A stretch of 64,000 nucleotides of DNA from Bacteroidales bacterium (GCA_029009115.1 JAQXJU010000082.1:1-64000), one strand, 5' to 3'. Shown: positions 1 through 9,338, counted from the stretch's first letter. Numbers and translations: made by a program. Notes: a model not told the origin generated them from the letters alone.

Positions 1-12
1 GTATTTGATTTT

Positions 13-1167
13 ATGGAGAAGCAAAAGAGAAGTATTTCAGTATTTCGTTTTGGGGGAGTATGTATTGCCTTCCTTTTGATTGGCTTTCAGGCAGCTATAT
101 TTATGCATAAAGCTACCGTTTTGAAAATAGAGCAGACAAGAGATCGTCCTGATACTGTTTACGTGACATCCTATTATAAAGTCGATGAGAAAGGTTGCCC
201 TGCGACTGAATCTCAGTTCTCGACCGTTACGCCTGTCACTTCGTCCCCTGTCACTTCATCCCGACTCTCCTCGGATTCACTCTCCGCACAGTCAACTCCC
301 TCTGAGTCAAGTCCCCATTTGCTACCCTCCTCACAGGCGCCTGGGCACTATTCTGAGGCTGAATCTAACTTGCAGCTGTCGCCCAACCAGCCGTCCCCCA
401 ACCAACCGTCACCCAACCATCTGTCACCCAGCCAGCCGTTCCCCAACCAGCCGTCACCCAACCAGCCGTCATCGAAAACGCCTTCATACCAGCAGGTCCG
501 AAGAAGTGATGCAAGTCATTCGCCTGTAATACAGCAAGTACGAGCTTCCCGTAAAAAGGTCGAGAGTTTTCGCTTTAACCCCAATACCGTCTCGGTCGAA
601 GACCTGATGCGGCTTGGTTTCTCTCTTAAACAGGCGGAATCGATTGACCGGTACCGTCAGAAAGGCGGGACCTTCCGGCGCAAAAGCGATTTTGCAAATT
701 CATTTGTCGTAGCGGATTCTGTCTATGACAGGCTTGAGAAATATATAGACATCCCTCTCACGGATATAAATAAGGCTGATTCGGCTTCTTTGGATGCCTT
801 GCCTGGTATAGGCCCTTTCCTTGCGGCAAAGATAATAGAGTACAGGAACAAGCTCGGCGGATATTCGTACAAGGAACAGTTGATGGATATTTATCGATTT
901 GACCGTCAGAAATATGAGGGTCTTAGTGATCTTATAACCTGCAGCAGGCCAAAGCCACTGCGCTTATGGTCCCTTCCTGCCGATTCGCTGCGCCTGCACC
1001 CTTACATACGTTCGTGGCAGGCCGCCAAGGCTATAGTATTGTATAGAGAAAATACCCCAGCCCCTCAGCGAAGGGTCTCTGCCCTTGGTGATGAGACTGG
1101 AATACTTCCTGATTCTCTGGCACTAAAACTTGCTCGGTGCTACATCGATGCCGCTGAAGGCTTCTGA
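13..1167 (+). CDS. Helix-hairpin-helix (ComEA-like) protein with N-terminal TM segment and Pro-rich repeat linker
   Basis: N-terminal hydrophobic segment, low-complexity PSPNQ repeats, then tandem HhH-type motifs (DINKADSASLDALPGIGPFLAAKIIEYRNKLGGY). Confidence 0.75.
   Translation: MEKQKRSISVFRFGGVCIAFLLIGFQAAIFMHKATVLKIEQTRDRPDTVYVTSYYKVDEKGCPATESQFSTVTPVTSSPVTSSRLSSDSLSAQSTPSESSPHLLPSSQAPGHYSEAESNLQLSPNQPSPNQPSPNHLSPSQPFPNQPSPNQPSSKTPSYQQVRRSDASHSPVIQQVRASRKKVESFRFNPNTVSVEDLMRLGFSLKQAESIDRYRQKGGTFRRKSDFANSFVVADSVYDRLEKYIDIPLTDINKADSASLDALPGIGPFLAAKIIEYRNKLGGYSYKEQLMDIYRFDRQKYEGLSDLITCSRPKPLRLWSLPADSLRLHPYIRSWQAAKAIVLYRENTPAPQRRVSALGDETGILPDSLALKLARCYIDAAEGF
381..470 (+). repeat. 15-bp-period in-frame repeat encoding PSPNQ-type pentapeptides
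   Basis: Direct reading: repeated cccaaccagccgtca variants; translation SPNQPSPNQPSPNHLSPSQPFPNQPSPNQPS. Confidence 0.85.
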
Positions 1168-1211
1168 ATAGCTGCAATACACAACGACCATAAACTTTTC
1201 GGCCCCGGCAT

Positions 1212-1440
1212 AGTTGTACAATCGGCCTGTAGAGGGCTCTTCCGCCCGGTGTCTCTGGCCCATTAGATGCGGTAATGCACCCAGCAGAGTTGTACAATCG
1301 GGCCTGTAGGGGTCGCTTCCGCCCGGTGTCTCTGGTCCATTAGATGCGGTAATGCACTAGCCATAGTTGCACAATCGGCCTGTAGGGGGCTCTTCCGCCC
1401 GGTGTTTCTGGTCCATTAGATGCGGTAATGCACCCGGCAG
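1212..1440. repeat. Three tandem copies of a ~76-bp noncoding repeat
   Basis: Units 1212-1287, 1288-1364, 1365-1440 share agttgYacaatcgg(g)cctgtaggg..cttccgcccggtgtYtctggYccattagatgcggtaatgcac; period 76/77 bp. Confidence 0.92.
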
Positions 1441-1503
1441 ATGATTCCGGACTGTAGAGGACGAAAATGCTGTATCCTGAAGGGTGTCTCAGTTGGACTT
1501 ATT

Positions 1504-2640
1504 TCAGGCCTTTCGTGATGCGATGAGTTCTTCAATGACGCCGGGTTCGAAATAGTTGATGCGCATAGCCCTCTTGACCTCAGCGAGGGTCTCGGCTGCG
1601 GCCTGTCTGGCAATCTCAGAGCCCTTGCGCAGAACCTCATAGACATAGGGCAGGTCCTTTTCAAGTTCAGCCCTGCGCTGCCTGATAGGCTCAAGCGTAT
1701 CGTTCAGCACGGCGTTCAGGAAGTTCTTTAGCATCATATCTCCAAGGCCTCCCTTGCGGTACTGGTCTTTTACCTCTTCGAGTGAATGGAATTCGAAACA
1801 GACCTTCTTGCCTAGAAAGCACGAAGCGAACTTGTCGAAATGCTCGGGTTTGCAGAAGGCATCAAGATAGGTGAAAACCGTGTTTCCTTCGATATGACCG
1901 GGATCTGATACCTGAAGGTGCAGAGGATCGGTGTACATTCCGCGTACTTTCTCCCACACTGTATCTGCACTGTCCGACAGGTAAATGCAGTTGCCGAGGG
2001 ACTTGCTCATCTTGGCCTTGCCATCGGTACCGGGGAGCCTGAGGCAGGCCGCGGACTCGGGAAGGAGTATCTCAGGCTCAACCAGGGTCGGTCCGTAGAT
2101 GGAATTGAATTTGCGGACAATCTCCCGGGTCTGCTCAATCATAGGCTCCTGGTCTTCACCGACGGGGACTGTGGTTGCCTTGAATGCCGTGATATCGGCA
2201 GCCTGACTGATAGGGTAGCAGAAAAAACCTACCGGAGTGCCGGCCTTGTTGTCGGCTCCATCAGCATCGTTGAAACCACGTAACTGCATCTCCTGCTTTA
2301 CGGTAGGATTGCGCTGGAGCCTTTGCACCGTGACGAGGTTGTTGTAAAAGAAAGTCAGTTCGGTGAGTTCGCTCACCTGAGACTGTATGAACATTGTTGA
2401 CTTGGCGGGATCAAGACCGCAGGCCATATAGTCCAGAGCGACTTCGATGATGTTCTGACGTACCTTTTCGGGATTGTCGGCGTTGTCGGTCAAAGCCTGC
2501 GCGTCGGCAATCATAATGAATATTTTGTCGAAGAGCCCGCTGTCTTGCAGCTCGACTCTTCGACGAAGGGACCCTACATAGTGTCCGATATGGAGCCGCC
2601 CTGTGGGGCGGTCTCCTGTAAGAATTATCTTTTCAGCCAT
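1504..2640 (-). CDS. trpS: Tryptophanyl-tRNA synthetase
   Basis: Class I aaRS motifs: [17 protein letters not shown] and KMSKS. Confidence 0.95.
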   Translation of the reverse strand: MAEKIILTGDRPTGRLHIGHYVGSLRRRVELQDSGLFDKIFIMIADAQALTDNADNPEKVRQNIIEVALDYMACGLDPAKSTMFIQSQVSELTELTFFYNNLVTVQRLQRNPTVKQEMQLRGFNDADGADNKAGTPVGFFCYPISQAADITAFKATTVPVGEDQEPMIEQTREIVRKFNSIYGPTLVEPEILLPESAACLRLPGTDGKAKMSKSLGNCIYLSDSADTVWEKVRGMYTDPLHLQVSDPGHIEGNTVFTYLDAFCKPEHFDKFASCFLGKKVCFEFHSLEEVKDQYRKGGLGDMMLKNFLNAVLNDTLEPIRQRRAELEKDLPYVYEVLRKGSEIARQAAAETLAEVKRAMRINYFEPGVIEELIASRKA

Positions 2641-2642
2641 TA

Positions 2643-3665
2643 TCAGTCATTTTCGGCCTTGAGTGCCTCGCGCACCTTGGCCTCGATTTCTTCACAGAAC
2701 TCGGGATTGTCTCTAAGCATCTGCTTTACGGAAGCGAGACCCTGGGCAATCTTCTCACCATTGTAGCTGAACCAGCTTCCGCTCTTGTGGATGATATCGA
2801 ATTCGATTGCAAGGTCGGCAATCTCGCCTTCGTGTGAGATTCCTTCGCCATATACGATGTCGAATTCAGCCTTCTTGAAGGGAGGGGCCATTTTGTTCTT
2901 CACCACCTTTACCCTTGTACGGTTTCCGGTAGCTTCGTCGCCGTCTTTGAGCTGGGTTGTGCGGCGTACGTCAATGCGTACTGAAGCATAGAACTTAAGG
3001 GCGTTTCCTCCGGTTGTGGTTTCGGGGTTTCCGAACATCACGCCAATCTTTTCGCGGAGCTGGTTGATGAAGATGCAGCAGGTGTTGGTCTTGGAGATGT
3101 TGGCGGTGAGTTTGCGCAGAGCCTGGCTCATAAGCCTTGCCTGGAGGCCTACTTTGTTGTCGCCCATCTCGCCTTCAATTTCGGCCTTGGGAGTGAGGGC
3201 GGCCACAGAGTCAACCACCACAATGTCCACCGCACCAGAGCGGATGAGGTTGTCGGCTATTTCGAGAGCCTGCTCTCCGTTGTCGGGCTGCGAAATCAGA
3301 AGAGTCTCGAGGTTTACCCCGAGTGCCTTGGCGTAGCTGCGGTCAAAGGCGTGCTCGGCATCGATGATGGCCGCTATTCCGCCTGCTTTCTGAGCTTCGG
3401 CTATTGCGTGTATGGCAAGGGTGGTCTTTCCGCTCGATTCGGGACCGTATATCTCAATTATCCTTCCGCGGGGATATCCGCCTATTCCGAGTGCGTTGTC
3501 AAGAGCAACCGAACCGCTGGGAATAACCTGTACGTCCCATTCTGGCTGATCTCCCAACTTCATAATCGTACCTTTGCCGTAGTCTTTTTCAATCTTGTCG
3601 ATTGTTGCCTGAAGAGCCTTCAGTTTAGAGGCGTTCAGATCCTGTACTTCTGCTTCTTTAGCCAT
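2643..3665 (-). CDS. recA: Recombinase RecA
   Basis: Walker [49 protein letters not shown]. Confidence 0.98.
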   Translation of the reverse strand: MAKEAEVQDLNASKLKALQATIDKIEKDYGKGTIMKLGDQPEWDVQVIPSGSVALDNALGIGGYPRGRIIEIYGPESSGKTTLAIHAIAEAQKAGGIAAIIDAEHAFDRSYAKALGVNLETLLISQPDNGEQALEIADNLIRSGAVDIVVVDSVAALTPKAEIEGEMGDNKVGLQARLMSQALRKLTANISKTNTCCIFINQLREKIGVMFGNPETTTGGNALKFYASVRIDVRRTTQLKDGDEATGNRTRVKVVKNKMAPPFKKAEFDIVYGEGISHEGEIADLAIEFDIIHKSGSWFSYNGEKIAQGLASVKQMLRDNPEFCEEIEAKVREALKAEND

Positions 3666-3711
3666 AAATGTGGTAATTAAGTGTTCATCGGCCGGTTGCG
3701 GCCAAGCATCG

Positions 3712-3719
3712 CAAATATA
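3712..3719 (-). promoter_or_regulatory. Candidate Bacteroidota promoter for recA (TTG-N20-TATATTTG)
   Basis: caaatata on + strand = TATATTTG on -, with TTG at 3740-3742, 20-bp spacing. Confidence 0.55.
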
Positions 3720-3775
3720 CTAATTAGTGCCGAAACAGGCAATCAGCAGTTGCCCTCTTTTCAGGCTTTCGCTTG

Positions 3776-3783
3776 CAAATATA
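3776..3783 (-). promoter_or_regulatory. Second possible -7 element upstream of recA (TATATTTG)
   Basis: Second caaatata 64 bp upstream of the first; no well-spaced -33. Confidence 0.35.
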
Positions 3784-3833
3784 ACGCGATTGTGTGCCAA
3801 ACCACGGCACAAAACTGTGGTCTAATGAAAAAT

Positions 3834-4295
3834 TCAAGATTTTGTAAGTTTCTCAATCCTTTCTTTGACCTGCTCGTACTCGTATCCGCGTGACAGAGCG
3901 TATTTCAAAAGTTTGAAACGCGCATACGGATCACCTTCGAGAGCGCGCCAGCGGGCGGCAAGCAGTTTGGTGAGTCTCTCCGACGACCGCTCCTCGTCAA
4001 TCTCTTCGAGTGCGGCCTGGGCAATGTCCCGGGGAATTCCCTTGGCAACCAGCGCCTGTTTGATTTTTACAGGTCCCCATCCTGTGAGGGCAGATTTTTC
4101 TCTTGCGAAGGCTCCGGCATATCGGGCGTCGTTGCAGAAGCCTTCCGATTCAAGGCTCTCAACGACTCTCCTTGCGGCATCTTCATCTCCGTCAAGTCTG
4201 CGAAGAGCCTTCTGCATCAGTTCGCGGCTGCAACATTCCTTCTTGGAACAGAGCAGTTGCAGGCTTTCCAGCGTTTTTAGTTCTTCAGTTTCCAT
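3834..4295 (-). CDS. recX: Regulatory protein RecX
   Basis: 153-aa RecX-like protein (LLCSKKECCSRELMQKALRRL...GWGPVKIKQALVAKGIP) next to recA. Confidence 0.85.
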   Translation of the reverse strand: METEELKTLESLQLLCSKKECCSRELMQKALRRLDGDEDAARRVVESLESEGFCNDARYAGAFAREKSALTGWGPVKIKQALVAKGIPRDIAQAALEEIDEERSSERLTKLLAARWRALEGDPYARFKLLKYALSRGYEYEQVKERIEKLTKS

Positions 4296-4300
4296 ATCAG

Positions 4301-4471
4301 TCTTCCCGTTATTCTCCCGTCGTCCTGAGGCTGTTCCCGTCGTCCTGGGACTGTTCCCGTTGAGCCGGGGCTGTTCCCGTCGTTCCGGGGCTGCTCCCGT
4401 CGTGCCGGGCCTGTTCCCGTTGTGCCGTGGCTGTTCCCGTTGAGCAGGGCCCTGTTCCCGTTAAGCCAGCC
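4301..4471. repeat. 20-bp-period degenerate tandem repeat (about 8 units)
   Basis: Consensus ctgttcccgtYgtgccgggg; units 4331-4350, 4351-4370, 4371-4390, 4391-4410, 4411-4430, 4431-4450 plus degenerate edge units. Confidence 0.9.
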
Positions 4472-4497
4472 TCTGGACAGGGGTCGGATACTCAGAC

Positions 4498-5553
4498 TTA
4501 CCCCTCGGTCTGAGCGTTGTGCTTGCCTGCAAGCATCCCGCAGGCTGCCAGGATGTCTTCGCCCCGTGATGCCCTTATTGTGCAAGTTATCGAACAGGAA
4601 TTGAGATAGTCCCTGAATTCTTCCATCCTCCTTTGGGGAGAGGTTCCGAAAGGAAAGTCCTCAATCCGGTGGAAGCGAATCAGGTTTACCCTGCATTCAA
4701 GACCCTTGAGCAGTCTTGCCAGGGCCTCGGCGTGCCGCCTGTCGTCGTTCCAGCCGTCGAACATCGTGTATTCGAAACTGACCCTTCTCTGTCCGCTGAA
4801 ATCATATTTGCGCAACAGACTGACAATATCCTTGATTCCCCAGGCTTTTTCAGATTTCATCATATTGAATCTTTCCTCGGGAAAGGGATTGTGAAGGCTG
4901 ACGGCCAGATGACAGCGGGTATCGTCGAGATAGAGCTTAAGATTGGGGAGCACCCCTATTGTGGACAGGGTGATTCTCTTTGGACTCCAGCCGAATCCCC
5001 AGGGGGCTGTGAGTATCTCTATGGCTTTCTTTACTGCTGGATAGTTGTCCAGAGGCTCGCCCATCCCCATAAACACCGCATTTGTGAGTTGCAGCGACTC
5101 GTCAATCCCGATGAACTGGGCGAGGATGTCGGCGGTATCGAGGTTCCCGTGCCAGCCCTGCCGTCCTGTCATACAGAACTTGCATCCCATTCGGCATCCG
5201 GCCTGCGATGATACGCAGAGGGTCCGTCTGTCATCGTCGGGAATCATAACTGCTTCGACAGCAGAACTTTCCTCTCCTGAAGGAAGCTGGCACACAACAG
5301 GGAACAGGTACTTTTTAGTTCCGTCGGACGAAGATGCGACCGCTGCGGGAGCTATGGTTCCAAGTTCGTAGCGCTCCGAGAGTGCCGCTCTTGAGGCCTT
5401 TGAAATATTGACAAGCCTATCCCACGAAGCCGCTCTCTTGGAGTAAAGCCAGTCTGCAAGCTGTGTACCAACAAAAGCCGGCAGCCCGCACTCTACGGCT
5501 GCCTGCTTCAATTCATCCAGGGTCTTTCCCAGGAGTTTCTCCTTGCTTGGCAT
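4498..5553 (-). CDS. rlmN: 23S rRNA (adenine-C2)-methyltransferase RlmN, radical SAM
   Basis: SSQAGCRMGCKFCMTG CxxxCxxC motif; VFMGMGEPLDN. Confidence 0.93.
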   Translation of the reverse strand: MPSKEKLLGKTLDELKQAAVECGLPAFVGTQLADWLYSKRAASWDRLVNISKASRAALSERYELGTIAPAAVASSSDGTKKYLFPVVCQLPSGEESSAVEAVMIPDDDRRTLCVSSQAGCRMGCKFCMTGRQGWHGNLDTADILAQFIGIDESLQLTNAVFMGMGEPLDNYPAVKKAIEILTAPWGFGWSPKRITLSTIGVLPNLKLYLDDTRCHLAVSLHNPFPEERFNMMKSEKAWGIKDIVSLLRKYDFSGQRRVSFEYTMFDGWNDDRRHAEALARLLKGLECRVNLIRFHRIEDFPFGTSPQRRMEEFRDYLNSCSITCTIRASRGEDILAACGMLAGKHNAQTEG

Positions 5554-6641
5554 CAGGCAATCTGGGGCCTACCGGGCCTTTCGTTTCTGTCTTTCTGCCG
5601 GGGTTGCTCAATCATCTTTCCGTCCTGAAGGTCCTGCCACTCAAGCCGGTTCTGGTAGATGTCGATAGCGCGGAAGATTGCCGCCCTCATCGAGCGGGGA
5701 TCTGCTTCGTCCCTGCCCGCCATCTCGAAGGCTGTACCGTGGTCGGGAGAGGTTCTGACTATGGGCAGACCGGCGGTATAGTTGACGCCGTCTTCGAAGG
5801 AGATAGCCTTGAACGGTGCCAGCCCCTGGTCGTGGTACATAGCAAGTGTCGCATCAAACTTTGAATAGCGGCCGAGCCCAAAGAATCCGTCAGGAGAGAA
5901 TGGCCCGAAGGCGAGAATTCCCTCTTCGCAGGCCTGACGCACTGCCGGGATGATGATTCCCTGCTCTTCGGTTCCGAGCAGGCCACCGTCTCCGCTGTGG
6001 GGGTTGAGACTCAGCACCGCTATCTTGGGTTTGGTGGTGCCGAAGTCCCTCTGCAGCGATTCGTTCATAACCCTGAGTTTGCTCAGAATTTTTTCTTTGG
6101 TGATGCTTGCGGCTACGTCCTTAAGCGGGATGTGGCCGGTTACCACTCCGAGCTTGAGCTGCTCGCTGACCATAAACATAGTCACGTCCTTTACCGAGAA
6201 TGCATTCTGCAGATATTCAGTATGTCCGGGGAAGCCGAAGCCTTCTCCTGACATTGATTTCTTGTTGATGGGCCCGGTGACCAGAACGTCTATCTCGCCG
6301 GCCTTGATGTCTTCAACTGCACGGGCAAGCGATGTAATGGCACCTCTGGCGGCCTCGCCCGAAGCCTGCCCCGGCTCGGCGAAAACATTATCAGGCAGAC
6401 AGTTGACTATATTAATCCGCTTGGGGTGTGCCGCATGGGCGGAAGAAATGACGTTGCAGTTCAGGTTATCCAGCTCGTGAATGGTCTTGCGGTAGAAGCC
6501 GAAGAGTTTGGATGAACCGTAAACTACAGGTGTAAAGAGGTCGAGTATGCGCGGGTCCGACAGGGCCTTGATGATGACTTCGTAACCGATTCCGTTACCG
6601 TCGCCCTGGGTAATTCCCACTTTGAGTTGTCTGTTCTGCAT
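5553..6641 (-). CDS. pdxA: 4-hydroxythreonine-4-phosphate dehydrogenase
   Basis: GITQGDGNGIGYEVI, FPGHTEYL, YHDQGLAPFK, SPDHGTAFEMAG. Confidence 0.93.
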   Translation of the reverse strand: MQNRQLKVGITQGDGNGIGYEVIIKALSDPRILDLFTPVVYGSSKLFGFYRKTIHELDNLNCNVISSAHAAHPKRINIVNCLPDNVFAEPGQASGEAARGAITSLARAVEDIKAGEIDVLVTGPINKKSMSGEGFGFPGHTEYLQNAFSVKDVTMFMVSEQLKLGVVTGHIPLKDVAASITKEKILSKLRVMNESLQRDFGTTKPKIAVLSLNPHSGDGGLLGTEEQGIIIPAVRQACEEGILAFGPFSPDGFFGLGRYSKFDATLAMYHDQGLAPFKAISFEDGVNYTAGLPIVRTSPDHGTAFEMAGRDEADPRSMRAAIFRAIDIYQNRLEWQDLQDGKMIEQPRQKDRNERPGRPQIA

Positions 6642-6643
6642 AT

Positions 6644-7123
6644 CTAAATCAGTTTTGTATCAGTTACTGTGTAGCCTTCGTCCTGAGGCAGGCCACTCAT
6701 ATGGTATGCCGCTACGGCAAGCGAGTCACACCTTTCGTTCTCGGGATGACCGGCGTGCCCCTTCAGCCAGTTGAAGTGAAGCCTGAAGTGCCCCCTGAGT
6801 TCGACGAAGCGCATCCAGAGGTCAACGTTCTTTGTCTTCTTCCAGCCTCGGGCTATCCAGCTATCCAGCCACCCCTTCGAGACCGAGTCAACCACGTATG
6901 ACGAGTCGCTCCAGACCTCGACCTCGGCACCTTCCCACCTTATGGCTTCAAGTCCGCGGATAACGGCAAGGAGCTCCATCCTGTTGTTGGTAGTCAGCGA
7001 GTAGCCTCCGGACATCTCCTTTCGCAAGTCTCCGCAAATGAGCACTGCACCCCATCCGCCGGGACCGGGATTCCCGCTCGCCGCGCCGTCTGTATATAGA
7101 TGGATGACCGGTCTTTGTTTCAT
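6644..7123 (-). CDS. rnhA: Ribonuclease HI
   Basis: IHLYTDGAASGNPGPGGWG...NNRMELLAVIRGLE...SDSSYVV...KGHAGHPENERCD; start trimmed to ATG at 7123. Confidence 0.93.
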   Translation of the reverse strand: MKQRPVIHLYTDGAASGNPGPGGWGAVLICGDLRKEMSGGYSLTTNNRMELLAVIRGLEAIRWEGAEVEVWSDSSYVVDSVSKGWLDSWIARGWKKTKNVDLWMRFVELRGHFRLHFNWLKGHAGHPENERCDSLAVAAYHMSGLPQDEGYTVTDTKLI

Positions 7124-7128
7124 ATCAC

Positions 7129-7149
7129 GCAAAATTAACTTAATTTTGC
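7129..7149. promoter_or_regulatory. Perfect 21-bp palindrome containing divergent TAATTTTG -7 elements for rnhA and rfbD
   Basis: gcaaaattaa-c-ttaattttgc; TAATTTTG on - (7130-7137) and + (7141-7148). Confidence 0.6.
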
Positions 7150-7168
7150 ATAATTAAGAAATGTTCAA

Positions 7169-8071
7169 ATGAATATACTTGTCACAGGAGCCAACGGACA
7201 GCTTGGCAGGGAACTGAGGCGCCTCAGCAAAGGCACCGGGCCTGACCGATGGCTGTTTACGGATATCTGTGAACTCCCGGGAGAAGATACAACTCTTCTC
7301 GACATTACCGATGCCGATGCAGTAAGGCTTGTAACGGAGTCCGAAAGAGTCTCGGTGATAGTGAACTGCGCAGCCTATACCGATGTCGAGAAGGCTGAGG
7401 ACAACCCCGGCGAAGCATTCGAACTGAACTGCCGTGCTGCCGGGAACCTTGCTTGTGCGGCTGCTTCTCTGGGTGCTACCCTGATTCATATCTCCACCGA
7501 CTTCATCTTTCCCGGCACAGGCAATATCCCTCTTCGAGAGGATGCCCCTACCGGTCCCCTTAATGTCTATGGATCTACCAAACTTCAGGGCGAAGAGGCT
7601 GTCCTGCATTCGGGATGCCGTGCCATCATTCTGCGCACGGCCTGGCTCTACTCGCCATACGGGCGCAACTTCGTGAAGTCCATACGACATATCACGGCTC
7701 TGAGGGATTCAATCGAAGTGGTGTATGACCAGACCGGTTCCCCGACATCGGCAAGCGACCTCGCCCAACTCATCAGACATATTATCGCCAGTGGCCAGCT
7801 CTCGAAGACCGGAATATACAACTTCACCGACGAAGGTGCCGTAAGCCGCTATGACTTTGCATGCTGCATACGCGACCTCAGCGGCAATACCTGCGAAGTC
7901 AATCCTTGCCTGAGCTCAGATTACAAAAGCAAGGCCCGCCGACCTTCTTATGCCGTTCTCGACAAAAGCCTGGTCAAGCGGACCTTCGGATTTGCTGTTC
8001 CCGACTGGCAGACTTCGCTTCGCGAGGTGATAAGCCGTCTGGACAGTGAGCCCTCGGCAGAGGGCCTCTAA
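7169..8071 (+). CDS. rfbD: dTDP-4-dehydrorhamnose reductase
   Basis: MNILVTGANGQLGRELRRLS; NAD-binding; HISTDFIFPG; YGSTKLQGEE. Confidence 0.88.
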   Translation: MNILVTGANGQLGRELRRLSKGTGPDRWLFTDICELPGEDTTLLDITDADAVRLVTESERVSVIVNCAAYTDVEKAEDNPGEAFELNCRAAGNLACAAASLGATLIHISTDFIFPGTGNIPLREDAPTGPLNVYGSTKLQGEEAVLHSGCRAIILRTAWLYSPYGRNFVKSIRHITALRDSIEVVYDQTGSPTSASDLAQLIRHIIASGQLSKTGIYNFTDEGAVSRYDFACCIRDLSGNTCEVNPCLSSDYKSKARRPSYAVLDKSLVKRTFGFAVPDWQTSLREVISRLDSEPSAEGL

Positions 8072-8910
8072 AGAACCTTATCAAGGAAGTCTGTCACCTC
8101 GCCGATAAGACTCTCTCCCACGTACTTGTACTGTGCGTGACCCTTACCTTCCATAAACACGAACTTGGAGTCCTTGCTCCCCAGTTCTTCCATTCTCTGG
8201 CTGATGGCCTTGCCGTAACAGACGTGCACAAGTGCATCCTTGTCGCCGTGGAAGGTCAGAACGGGCACTCTGCGGTTCTTGATTGCGTTAACATCGTGAA
8301 TCGCGCCCCAGCAGTTGATGACTGCCTTGATTCTGGCTTTCGAAGGGGGATATACGAATGCGCAGTAAAGGGCTGTGATAGCTCCGGCGGAGCCTCCCAT
8401 CACTGCCATTCTCTTGCGGTTGAGACTGTACTCCTTGCTGTTCGCTGCCAGCCAGTCCATTGCCAGGTCTGCATCCTCGCAGGCGTCTTTAATATATTTC
8501 TGCAACTTCTCGTGGAACTGTCCCGACTTGGGGAATCCTTTCTTGGTCTGGCTCGAGCAGGAGATATGATTGGGCTTCTGGTTCTTTCCGCTGAGGCAGT
8601 AGTTGATAGAAACAACGGCATATCCTTTCTCGAGCATCCCGTGGAAGAGAGGCTTGAGTCCTGAACTCATGTCCTTGCTTCCGCCGGAAAACCCGCCTCC
8701 GTGGATGAAAACTACCACAGGCCAGCCCTTCGCGGGAGCTTCACCTTCGGGATAGTGGATGTCCAGCACCCTTGCCTGGGTGGGATCGTCGGCGGGAACG
8801 TCGCTGCGAGCCTCACCGTAGCATATGTTGCTGATGCATTTGTAGTCGGCAGCGTATGCACCTAAAACGGTCGCAAACGCGAGAATTGTTGAAACGAGTA
8901 ACTTTTTCAT
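8068..8910 (-). CDS. Alpha/beta hydrolase (esterase-like), secreted
   Basis: Signal peptide; HGGGFSGGSKDM oxyanion motif; GGSAGA nucleophile elbow; C-terminal GKGHAQYKY His. Confidence 0.85.
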   Translation of the reverse strand: MKKLLVSTILAFATVLGAYAADYKCISNICYGEARSDVPADDPTQARVLDIHYPEGEAPAKGWPVVVFIHGGGFSGGSKDMSSGLKPLFHGMLEKGYAVVSINYCLSGKNQKPNHISCSSQTKKGFPKSGQFHEKLQKYIKDACEDADLAMDWLAANSKEYSLNRKRMAVMGGSAGAITALYCAFVYPPSKARIKAVINCWGAIHDVNAIKNRRVPVLTFHGDKDALVHVCYGKAISQRMEELGSKDSKFVFMEGKGHAQYKYVGESLIGEVTDFLDKVL

Positions 8911-9338
8911 AACTGGTTTATTTTTTGAATTCTTCTGAGATGTCTTCCGCCCTCGAAACTTGTCTGCAACCAGGTCCTGACTATTGCCACGGCCATTCTG
9001 TATGATATGAACCTGGCCGGAAGGACGAGCACATTAGCATCGTTGTGCCTCTTGACAAGGCTTCCGACTTCGCAGTTCCAGGCTAGTCCTGCGCGAACTC
9101 CCTGATGGTGGTTCAGAGTTATGGCCATCCCGTTTCCGGTGCCACAGATTGCGATTCCGGCCTCAACCTCCGACCCTTCCACTGCACGTGCGAGCCTGTG
9201 GGCGAAATCGGGATAGTCGCAGCTCTGAACGGAGTCGGTGCCGAAATCAACTACCTTATGGCCCTTGCCCTTGAGATATTTGACCAGCCTTGACTTGTAG
9301 TCGAAACCGGCGTGGTCGCTGCAGATTCCAATAGTCAT
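8907..9338 (-). CDS. rpiB: Ribose-5-phosphate isomerase B
   Basis: MTIGICSDHAGFDYKSRLVKYLKGKGHKVVDFGTDS; GICGTGNGMA; ATG at 9338 inside longer ORF. Confidence 0.92.
   Translation of the reverse strand: MTIGICSDHAGFDYKSRLVKYLKGKGHKVVDFGTDSVQSCDYPDFAHRLARAVEGSEVEAGIAICGTGNGMAITLNHHQGVRAGLAWNCEVGSLVKRHNDANVLVLPARFISYRMAVAIVRTWLQTSFEGGRHLRRIQKINQL

Noticed and set aside
1031-1694. Minus-strand ORFs (88 and 92 aa) across the 76-bp repeat region
   Set aside because: They arise from repeat DNA and shadow the HhH and trpS genes; the period is not a multiple of 3 and there is no domain-like sequence.
2643-3665. Possible intein or insertion in recA
   Set aside because: recA is continuous and of normal length with all motifs in order.
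4301-4471. Possible CRISPR array
   Set aside because: Repeats are contiguous with 20-bp period and no spacers, and no cas genes are nearby; better described as a minisatellite.
3865-4604. Plus-strand ORFs over recX and the 20-bp repeats
   Set aside because: Low-complexity translations (PVVLGLFPLSRGCSR) antisense to convincing genes.
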